NCBI GenBank assembly: GCA_018711405.1 | Contig: DVIH01000032.1 | Coordinates: forward strand, 1 to 41,750 | From: Candidatus Avibacteroides excrementipullorum | GTDB taxonomy: Bacteria; Bacteroidota; Bacteroidia; Bacteroidales; Bacteroidaceae | Direction of reading: 5' to 3' | Length of the DNA: 41,750 nucleotides | Shown: in pieces, positions 1-5,581 of the stretch | Numbering within the stretch: the stretch's first letter is position 1 | Layout of the letters: each line of letters starts with the position of its first letter | Position numbers and translations under genes: made by a program | Notes under the pieces: generated by a model | What the model was told of the DNA's origin: nothing | The model's input: the letters and a program-made list of their open reading frames with translations, nothing else | Database searches by the model: none

Positions 1-848
1 CAAGCCTCATTTATAGCTTTTCTTAGGTCAAAGGCTTGTTTTTTAGATAGCTCGCCCCGTTTTTGTGCCTCATTTATTTGCTCTATCATCTGGAGTTGCC
101 CGCCTGCCTGTTCAATCAGAGAAAGCACCCCCATTTTGTAAAGTTGCTGTTTGCTTTTCATCGCTTGAAAATTTAGTGATACATCGTTTATCTTCTGGAT
201 AGCCTTGTAAGTGTCTTTCCAACGGTTCAGCAAGCCGATATAAAAAGCCTCATCATAAAGCATTGCCCCTGTAACCTCGCTAATTTTAAACTGTGAGGCT
301 ATTCTATTGGTGTACCGCTGTTCATACCTTAGTACATTCCTGCCCTCATACAGTTCTGGAATAGGTTCTTTACGGCTCTTTTGCTCTCTGATTTTATCAT
401 AGAAACAAAGCTGCCCGCTCGTTTGATTGTAATATATGCCGTTAGGTTCTTGTAAACGGGTTGCATATTTCAATGCTCCCAAATGGCTAAGATATACCTC
501 TGGTGGGTGTTTGGTGATAAAGTTCTGGGCTATATCCAGACGGGTAACGGTGGCTTTACTCATTGGCACGTGCAAAGTATCTGATAACTTTTCTATTGCC
601 TGTTGAATATCGCTCCGTCCCATCGTTTGGAGATTGTTACCCAAATACCATTTACATAAACTCCCGCCTTTGATTTTCATCTGGTATCTGTTGAGGCTTA
701 TCTTTAGCCCGTTGAGGCTTCCTGTTATCACCGCTTCACCGTTGTAATCGTGTACGCCTACATTCTCCAGAAAGCAAGGCATTTCTGCAAGGAAATCCAC
801 GCCGCCCGCCTCGCTCTGGAGCAACCTAAAATTTGCAGTATCAATCAT
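1..848 (-). CDS. Phage/plasmid replication initiation protein, gene II/X (Phage_CRI) type, partial
   Basis: The frame opens with ATG at 848-846 (MIDTANFRLLQSE) and stays open for 282 codons to the window edge, so the C-terminus is missing. Visible segments include VTRLDIAQNF near the middle, a SGQLCFYDKIREQ stretch and VLRYEQRYTNR. These resemble the conserved blocks of gene II/X-type replication proteins, which start rolling-circle replication of filamentous phages and of many Bacteroidota plasmids and integrative elements. It is the last visible gene of a leftward set that begins at the integrase, so it probably replicates the excised circular element. Two similar palindromes lie just upstream of and inside the preceding gene's end. 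The family assignment is from motif memory only; the general role is likely, the exact subfamily uncertain. Confidence 0.72.
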   Translation of the reverse strand, partial: MIDTANFRLLQSEAGGVDFLAEMPCFLENVGVHDYNGEAVITGSLNGLKISLNRYQMKIKGGSLCKWYLGNNLQTMGRSDIQQAIEKLSDTLHVPMSKATVTRLDIAQNFITKHPPEVYLSHLGALKYATRLQEPNGIYYNQTSGQLCFYDKIREQKSRKEPIPELYEGRNVLRYEQRYTNRIASQFKISEVTGAMLYDEAFYIGLLNRWKDTYKAIQKINDVSLNFQAMKSKQQLYKMGVLSLIEQAGGQLQMIEQINEAQKRGELSKKQAFDLRKAINEA

Positions 849-852
849 AACG

Positions 853-930
853 GTTACTGATTTGGTAACAGAATACAGCTTAATATAGAGTAATCACGGC
901 TTTTCTGGCTCGGTTACTGTTTTAGTAACC
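853..930. repeat. Two related palindromes flanking the rep start
   Basis: A perfect inverted repeat GGTTACT / AGTAACC with a 5-bp loop spans 912-930. A shorter relative, GTTAC / GTAAC with a 7-bp loop, spans 853-869, five bases upstream of the replication protein's start codon. The first lies inside the 3' end of the gene at 894-1421. Their position suits an operator or a Rep binding or nicking site. The function is inferred. Confidence 0.5.
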
Positions 931-1421
931 TGCTTTCTCAAAGCCTCCATTTCCTCATCAAGTTCACCGTCAGAATAAAGATTGCAAAGAGCATTACACT
1001 CGTTTGACTTGCCACGGGCAACAAATATTTCAACGACTGCTCCTGCTTGTATCACACTATTAGCTTCTTCCACATGATAGATAAAAAGTAAAGCGTCTGT
1101 TGTACCCTTAACATCACCATAAGCAAACCAAGAATCACCTTCACGTTGCCAATTATATACGCTACTCAAATTGTCACCCTTTATAGTAATACTTCTGTCT
1201 GCCTTACGCTTTCTGTCGGCTCTCATGTGACTATCTGGAGCAACCCAATATATTATCAAATCGCCGATTTTGATTGCATCTCTTTTCTCTGTTTCTCTCT
1301 GGACTTTTGTAGTCCGTCTGTTCTCAAACTCTGGATAACTTTCAGTTGAGGCGGTGCAATCCATTCTGTGTTTAGCCTTTTGGGCGACACGTTCAAAACG
1401 GTAATAGTCTGTGAGTATCAT
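894..1421 (-). CDS. Hypothetical protein of the integrated element
   Basis: This is a 175-residue protein I do not recognise. It is soluble in appearance, with no signal peptide or membrane segment. The N-terminal third is rich in Arg and Lys (RKRKADR), the middle is a beta-rich stretch (SWFAYGDVKG, ALLFIYHVEEA), and the C-terminus is charged and ends in a VTKTVT sequence encoded by a DNA palindrome. Its start overlaps the stop of the upstream helix-turn-helix gene by four bases (ATGA), which indicates translational coupling. It lies directly before the replication gene, so a part in replication or mobilisation of the element is possible, but nothing in the sequence proves it. Confidence 0.7.
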   Translation of the reverse strand: MILTDYYRFERVAQKAKHRMDCTASTESYPEFENRRTTKVQRETEKRDAIKIGDLIIYWVAPDSHMRADRKRKADRSITIKGDNLSSVYNWQREGDSWFAYGDVKGTTDALLFIYHVEEANSVIQAGAVVEIFVARGKSNECNALCNLYSDGELDEEMEALRKQVTKTVTEPEKP

Positions 1422-1759
1422 CTTGCACCTCCTTTTTTCATACAGTAAGCTTGTGCCTGTTGGCTTATCTCGGTGGAAGTAGATACACGGTTATTTTGCA
1501 ACCATTGTTCAAGCTCCAGACGGTTAAAGTAACACATCTTCCCCATCGGTTTGTAGTGGGGTATCTGCTGTTTCATTGTCAGTTTATAGAGGTAGCTCTT
1601 TGATACTCCCATATACTTAGCCGCCTCATCACTTGTAAGCACTTCCTTAGTGCAAAAGATTGTGTTTGCCGTTATAAGGTCGGCAACCTGTTTCAGTTCC
1701 TCTGCCATATTTCTATTATTTAGAGGTCTGGGCTTTCTGGGTTGAGGTGCAAGGCTCAC
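1418..1759 (-). CDS. Excisionase-like helix-turn-helix DNA-binding protein
   Basis: A 113-residue protein with a MerR-like winged helix at about residues 40-92: the segments LTSDEAAKYMGVSKSYLYKLT and CYFNRLELEQWL are the usual HTH_17 or excisionase family signature. Such proteins bend att-site DNA to direct excision or act as small regulators of mobile elements. The first 17 residues are Pro- and Arg-rich and look unlike the family, so ATG at 1708-1706 (MAEELKQVADLI) is a good alternative start giving 96 residues. A TAACTTTG promoter-like box lies upstream at 1823-1830. The gene is coupled by a 4-base overlap to the next one. Family confidence is high; whether it acts as Xis or as a repressor is unknown. 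Confidence 0.85.
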   Translation of the reverse strand: MSLAPQPRKPRPLNNRNMAEELKQVADLITANTIFCTKEVLTSDEAAKYMGVSKSYLYKLTMKQQIPHYKPMGKMCYFNRLELEQWLQNNRVSTSTEISQQAQAYCMKKGGAR

Positions 1760-1822
1760 CCGTCTTTGCCCGTGTAATCGTCAAAGATAGTCTTGCACTC
1801 GCTATCCATCTGAATACAAGGG

Positions 1823-1830
1823 CAAAGTTA
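1823..1830 (-). promoter_or_regulatory. Promoter -7 box for the HTH-orf-rep operon
   Basis: On the minus strand this reads TAACTTTG, matching the Bacteroidota TAnnTTTG -7 element. It lies about 65 bp upstream of the longest start of the helix-turn-helix gene and just downstream of the previous gene's terminator, so it probably begins a separate transcript. Confidence 0.5.
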
Positions 1831-1845
1831 GAGGGGAAAAGAAAT

Positions 1846-1890
1846 AAAAAGCCCCTATATGATACCCACATAAGGCCACATATAGGGGGC
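1846..1890 (-). terminator. Intrinsic terminator after the 1909-2610 gene
   Basis: The arms GCCCCTATATG (1851-1861) and CATATAGGGGGC (1879-1890) pair over about 11 bp with one bulge. On the minus strand the stem is followed by TTTTTATTTC. It separates the integrase transcript from the HTH/rep transcript. Confidence 0.75.
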
Positions 1891-1908
1891 AATGTTTATA
1901 ATTATCGG

Positions 1909-2610
1909 CTATTCAAATAATTTATCTACATCTTTATAACCAACTGGCAAAGTTCCCGTTCTTTGGAAATCTTTTTTTGCTCCACATAGTCCACTAATGC
2001 CAAATAAAGTTTCAAAAGGTTTCCATGAAGTTTTTATTTTGCCGTTATATTCACCTTTCCCCAATTTCAAATATTCACTTGCACGGTCGGCAAAGTAAGC
2101 CAATAGAGATTTTGTTTTAAGCCATTTATAATTATGGTCACAAAGACCTGCTTTTATAACTTTTGATATTATTGATTTAGCGTTGTCATTGTTTAATTCT
2201 TCTGGAAAACTTATGTCAGTACTGCAATCATTTTCATTATCTTCTTTTGGTTGTTGTTCTGGGTGCTCTTGTTGAAGCTGCTTATTATCGTTATTTTGCT
2301 GAGTTTTGCCCTCTAACAGACTTTTAACCTTAACTGCTAAGTCACTACGCTTTGTCATCAAATCACTTCTCTCATGCAGATTAGGCACATGTTCAGAGAT
2401 TGTTATATTATCACCATGAAGCTGCCTATTTATTTCCTGTATCTGAAACAACAAACTGTAAACCTCATCTTTTACAGCTATTTCTTCTTTCCATTCTCCC
2501 TTTATCACACCCCAAACATTATAATACATGTAGCTTGGTGAAAACGCCTCATCAATAATCTTGGTTATTTCCTCAGCAGTCTCAATATTTTCTATTGCTT
2601 TTATATCCAT
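1909..2610 (-). CDS. Hypothetical protein encoded next to the integrase
   Basis: A 233-residue protein that I cannot place in a named family. The N-terminal half is acidic and helical, followed by a low-complexity Gln/Asn/Glu linker at about residues 100-130. The C-terminal half (LLAYFADRASEYL, then FETLFGISGLCGAKKDF) is compact and looks like the conserved part. There is no signal peptide. It starts only 4 bp after the integrase stop and is followed by a terminator, so the two form one transcript. Proteins in this position in Bacteroidota integrative elements are often accessory to integration or regulation, but this is inference from context. Confidence 0.75.
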   Translation of the reverse strand: MDIKAIENIETAEEITKIIDEAFSPSYMYYNVWGVIKGEWKEEIAVKDEVYSLLFQIQEINRQLHGDNITISEHVPNLHERSDLMTKRSDLAVKVKSLLEGKTQQNNDNKQLQQEHPEQQPKEDNENDCSTDISFPEELNNDNAKSIISKVIKAGLCDHNYKWLKTKSLLAYFADRASEYLKLGKGEYNGKIKTSWKPFETLFGISGLCGAKKDFQRTGTLPVGYKDVDKLFE

Positions 2611-2614
2611 AATA

Positions 2615-3826
2615 TCATAGTTTAAGTTCCGGTAAACTGTTTATTGCCTCCTGTTTCAAACTGTCTATTGCACGGGTGTACTTCTCTGTGTGCTGTATGC
2701 TGCTGTGTCCTAATAGACTTGCCACTGTCTTTATATTTGCCCCGTTATTAAGGATATTCACTGCAAATGAATGTCGCCCACAATGCCACGTTATGTGCTT
2801 GGTTATTCCTGCTTTTGCAGTCCAATGTCTTAGGGCTTTTAGGCACATTTCTTGGCTTGGCAGTTTGAATATCTTTTCATCTGGACTATCTGTTGAGGCT
2901 GTACCAATCAAAGCCAATAAGCCGTCATTTAGGGGTATGTTTACATAGCTTTTACTGCTGTGTCCCTGTGTCTTTTTCTGATTGAATGTTAGTACCCTGT
3001 TTGAATAGTCCACGTTGGCAAATGTCAAATCTTTAATATCACAAAACCTAATGCCTGTGTATAGGGTAAAGATAAAAGCCCGCCTTGTTTCTTGGTTCTG
3101 CCCTTTGTAGGTGGTGGCTATGAGCTGCTGCATCTCCTCTATTGAAAGAATGTCTTTCTTTAGTGCTTCCTCATCAGCCTTGCAAACTATATCCTCACAT
3201 GGATTTTTTCTTAGTATGTCTTTCTTTACAGCCGCTTTTACTATCTTCTTCCATCGCTTCCAATGTGTCAAGGCTCCCTCGCCCTTGCTGATACTTTGCA
3301 GATATTCCACAAAGTGCTCCATCATATCGGGGGTTATCTTTTCTGGGGAAATGTTGTTTTTGTATAGAGGGTATTCCAAAGCAATGAAATCTGTAAACCG
3401 TTTCTGGGCTGCTTTAATCATACGTTTATCACCTTTGGTGTATTCATCATAGTATGATTGAATGAAATCAAAGAAATTCACCTCCTTTGCCTTTAGTCTG
3501 TAACCCAATGTACCGTCTTTCAGCTCCTGTTCCCGTTCATGCCTTATCTCCTTTGCAAGTTGTAGGGTCTCTTTGTTCTGCTGTCTTTCAAATGGAGTTC
3601 TGGGGGCTTGCCAGAGATACAATTTCAAAGCCTCTCTTTTACGTTCTTTTCTGGGTACTTCTTTATCTTTAGCCTCATCATAGACCATTCTATAACCTAA
3701 ATAGTAGTCTAAAAAAAGGCTTTCTCTACCATCTGATAAAATCTTTGCTCCTAACTTTGGGTTATCTGTATCATCGGTACTAATGATATAAGTATTATCA
3801 GACCTTATTTCTTTCTTTGCCGCCAT
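2615..3826 (-). CDS. Tyrosine recombinase (integrase) of the integrated element
   Basis: A 403-residue site-specific recombinase. An N-terminal arm-binding region (about 1-105) precedes a SAM-like core-binding domain (about 115-215) and the catalytic domain. The catalytic residues are visible: Arg260 in TLYTGIRFCDI, His348 and Arg351 in HCGRHSF, His374 in LLGHSS, and the Tyr383 nucleophile in TEKYTR. Length and layout match Bacteroides-type conjugative or mobilisable element integrases. It is the gene nearest the chromosome, as expected when attP lies upstream of int. A TATATTTG promoter box and an 11-bp tandem repeat, possibly arm-type sites, lie directly upstream. It catalyses integration and, with a partner, excision. 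Confidence 0.95.
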   Translation of the reverse strand: MAAKKEIRSDNTYIISTDDTDNPKLGAKILSDGRESLFLDYYLGYRMVYDEAKDKEVPRKERKREALKLYLWQAPRTPFERQQNKETLQLAKEIRHEREQELKDGTLGYRLKAKEVNFFDFIQSYYDEYTKGDKRMIKAAQKRFTDFIALEYPLYKNNISPEKITPDMMEHFVEYLQSISKGEGALTHWKRWKKIVKAAVKKDILRKNPCEDIVCKADEEALKKDILSIEEMQQLIATTYKGQNQETRRAFIFTLYTGIRFCDIKDLTFANVDYSNRVLTFNQKKTQGHSSKSYVNIPLNDGLLALIGTASTDSPDEKIFKLPSQEMCLKALRHWTAKAGITKHITWHCGRHSFAVNILNNGANIKTVASLLGHSSIQHTEKYTRAIDSLKQEAINSLPELKL

Positions 3827-3856
3827 AACTTATTTGCTCTTTATTTCCTTTGATTG

Positions 3857-3864
3857 CAAATATA
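3857..3864 (-). promoter_or_regulatory. Promoter -7 box for the integrase
   Basis: On the minus strand this reads TATATTTG, about 30 bp upstream of the integrase start codon. The 11-bp tandem repeat at 3882-3903 lies where the upstream promoter half would be, so integrase binding there could repress its own gene (inference). Confidence 0.6.
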
Positions 3865-3881
3865 GTTATTTATTTTATTCT

Positions 3882-3903
3882 GGGTAGCCAAAGGGTAGCC
3901 AAA
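3882..3903. repeat. Perfect 11-bp tandem repeat upstream of the integrase
   Basis: GGGTAGCCAAA occurs twice back to back. The 11-bp period places both copies on the same face of the helix. Its position between integrase and chromosome suits an arm-type integrase binding site. It sits in AT-rich DNA together with the likely attachment site. Confidence 0.7.
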
Positions 3904-4012
3904 AACAACAAAACATATACCTTTCTTATGAAATCAAGTGAAAATATAGTTTTCTAAAATATATTGTAAATCAAATATTTATATTCACTTGTTATTCTTT
4001 TGTTTTCTCTTA

Positions 4013-4051
4013 AAATATGGGTGCTGTACCCGCTTCGAGTACATCAAGTGA
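4013..4051 (+). pseudogene. Residual 3' end of a host gene at the integration junction
   Basis: The plus-strand frame reads KYGCCTRFEYIK and then TGA at 4049-4051, with a strong terminator starting on the stop codon. Composition changes here from AT-rich to GC-rich. This is what remains when an element enters the 3' end of a protein gene and leaves the last codons, stop and terminator behind. I do not recognise the gene. The exact crossover point cannot be fixed without the other end of the element. This is inference. Confidence 0.45.
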
Positions 4052-4084
4052 CGGATCGCCCGGAGGTGGTCCGTCGCTTTTTTT
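4050..4084 (+). terminator. Intrinsic terminator of the interrupted host gene
   Basis: GACGGATC (4050-4057) pairs with GGTCCGTC (4068-4075), including one G-T pair, and is followed by GC and a run of seven T. No intact plus-strand gene precedes it in the window, which supports the idea of a displaced host gene end. Confidence 0.75.
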
Positions 4085-4096
4085 GTGTGCGGTCGG

Positions 4097-4184
4097 GATC
4101 GGCTCGGTATCGGGCAAGGATGGCGCACATGTCTGGGGAAGATGGCGTACATGTCGGGCAAAGATGGCGTACATCCCGGGCGGG
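4097..4184 (+). repeat. Four-module intergenic repeat, copy 1 (0+4)
   Basis: Four 22-bp modules abut in direct orientation: one A module at 4097-4118 (GATCGGCTCGGT core) and three B modules at 4119-4140, 4141-4162 and 4163-4184 (GATGGCGYACAT core). Each starts with GAT and most end around CGGGCAAA. There is no inverted half here; the expected left side is occupied by the terminator of the interrupted gene. The array lies between the integration junction and the DUF3467 promoter. Confidence 0.85.
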
Positions 4185-4230
4185 GGGTCCGCAGGGCATA
4201 ATTTTTTGCTCCGTTTCGATGAAAAAATGC

Positions 4231-4238
4231 TATCTTCG
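4231..4238 (+). promoter_or_regulatory. Promoter -7 box for the DUF3467 gene
   Basis: TATCTTCG deviates by one base from TAnnTTTG. A TTTG at 4205-4208 lies 22 bp upstream, fitting a -33 element. The start codon follows 35 bp later. Confidence 0.55.
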
Positions 4239-4273
4239 CAATGTATAAGAACCAATGAATATAAGATTGAGCT

Positions 4274-4570
4274 ATGGAAGTGAAAGATGATAACATCAAG
4301 ATTGTTATGGATGAGAATGTGGGGCAGGGCACTTATTCCAATCTCGCTATGGTGGCGCATTCCCAGTCGGAGTTCGTGCTGGATTTCCTGCGGGTAGTGC
4401 CGGGTGTGAAGACTGCGAGGGTGCATTCGCGCATCATAATGACTCCGGAACATGCGAAAAGGCTGTTGCGGGCTTTGGGCGAGAACATCAAGAACTATGA
4501 GCATGTGAACGGGGAAATCCGTCTACCGGAGGATGCTTTCAAGGGTGGCAATCCGGTGGGGGAGGCATGA
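4274..4570 (+). CDS. DUF3467 family protein
   Basis: A 98-residue protein that fits DUF3467 throughout: TYSNLAMVAHSQSEFVLDFL near the N-terminus, then the proline-glycine turn VPGVKTARVHSRII, then TPEHAKRLLRALGENIKNYE. The family is small, usually 90-110 residues and widespread in bacteria; its biochemical role is not established. It is a single-gene transcript between repeat copy 1 and the convergent ppx gene, with its own promoter at 4231. A hairpin overlaps its last codons and probably ends transcription from both sides. The start was chosen because it places the conserved segment at the usual distance and follows the promoter closely. Confidence 0.9.
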   Translation: MEVKDDNIKIVMDENVGQGTYSNLAMVAHSQSEFVLDFLRVVPGVKTARVHSRIIMTPEHAKRLLRALGENIKNYEHVNGEIRLPEDAFKGGNPVGEA

Positions 4571-4589
4571 GCCTGCGGCTGTGCCTCCC
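4560..4589. terminator. Hairpin between convergent DUF3467 and ppx genes
   Basis: GGGAGGCA (4560-4567) and TGCCTCCC (4582-4589) form an 8-bp stem over the DUF3467 stop codon. There is no clear T run, so it may work as a weak bidirectional terminator. Confidence 0.4.
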
Positions 4590-4610
4590 GTTGTCCGGAC
4601 ATGTACCTGG

Positions 4611-5537
4611 CTATCTGCCGTTTTTCAAATCTTCGTTGTAGAGGGCGTCTATGATGCCGTCTGAAAGGCCTATGGTGGGCACATAGATGAATTCCGCGCC
4701 TGTGAGTGATGCTATGGTGAGGAATATTTCGCCGGCCGGCACTATCACATCGGCTCTGTCGGGCTTGAGGTTGAAGATTTTCATTCGGCCTGTGACGTTC
4801 AGCACTTTCAGCGTGTCGTGCAGTTCCGACAGGGTTTTGACCGACATCCTCGACAGCTTTTTGTTTTTCTTTTCTACCAGGCGGTAGAGTTTGTTGATGT
4901 TGCCTCCCGAACCTACTATGTTTATGCCCGGATATTGTGCAGAGAGGTTTGTCATGTCTTTTCTGAGGTGTTCCCACTCTTCCGGTCTCACTGCTTCGTT
5001 GAGCATCCTGACCGTGCCTATGTTGTATGAGCACCGGTAGACCGGCTGGCCGTGCGAGAGCAGGTTTACTTCCGTGCTGCCTCCTCCCACGTCCACGTAC
5101 ATGAAGTTGCCTTCCTTTTCTTTCATGTATTGCTGGTGGCTGTCGTATATCATCCGTGCTTCTTCTTCTCCTTCGAGTATGTCTATCTTTATGCCGGTTT
5201 TCTTTTCTATGCGCTTTATGATGTCCCGGCCGTTGTCGGCGTCTCTCATGGCCGATGTGGCGCATGCCCTGTAGACATCCACATCGTATATCTTCATCAG
5301 ATGGCGGTATGCCTTCATCAGCCTGACCATGTTCTTTTCTTTTTTATCCGATATCCTGCCTTCCTTGAACACATCGAATCCCAGCCTCAGCGGCACTCTG
5401 AGCAGTTGCATCTTGTAGAATGCAGTGGAGCCGTCGGCATATCTCTCCACCCTTTTGACGAGCAGCCTTACGGCGTTCGAGCCTATGTCGATTGCGGCAT
5501 AGTTTCTTACGCAGCTTTTAATGTTTACGTCTGTCAT
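4611..5537 (-). CDS. ppx: Ppx/GppA family phosphatase (exopolyphosphatase)
   Basis: A 308-residue protein of the actin-like ASKHA ATPase fold. The phosphate-1 motif DIGSNAVRLLV is near residue 17, the phosphate-2 motif YVDVGGGSTEVNLL near 145, and SGGNINKL follows near 215. It is expected to hydrolyse terminal phosphates of inorganic polyphosphate or convert pppGpp to ppGpp; the short length corresponds to the two-domain catalytic core without the C-terminal HD region of the E. coli enzyme. It follows ppk by 44 bp on the same strand, so synthesis and breakdown of polyphosphate are probably co-expressed. Which substrate dominates cannot be decided from the sequence. Confidence 0.92.
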   Translation of the reverse strand: MTDVNIKSCVRNYAAIDIGSNAVRLLVKRVERYADGSTAFYKMQLLRVPLRLGFDVFKEGRISDKKEKNMVRLMKAYRHLMKIYDVDVYRACATSAMRDADNGRDIIKRIEKKTGIKIDILEGEEEARMIYDSHQQYMKEKEGNFMYVDVGGGSTEVNLLSHGQPVYRCSYNIGTVRMLNEAVRPEEWEHLRKDMTNLSAQYPGINIVGSGGNINKLYRLVEKKNKKLSRMSVKTLSELHDTLKVLNVTGRMKIFNLKPDRADVIVPAGEIFLTIASLTGAEFIYVPTIGLSDGIIDALYNEDLKNGR

Positions 5538-5581
5538 TTTCCTTTTTGATTAAATATGTTTTTTTCTTTTTGCTATTGCGT

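Noticed and set aside
4013..4084. Reading the junction as a tRNA or tmRNA 3' end (TTCGAGT resembles a T loop)
   Set aside because: No acceptor stem, T stem or anticodon arm can be drawn; an in-frame protein end followed by a terminator explains the sequence better.
4097..4184. Regularly spaced repeats that could be read as a short CRISPR array
   Set aside because: The modules abut, there are no unique spacers between them, the same modules recur at four other loci, and no cas gene is present.
3985..4504. Overlapping small frames encoding sequences such as MYAIFARHVRHLPQ
   Set aside because: They are translations of the 22-bp repeat modules, recur at the other repeat copies and shift frame at each module.
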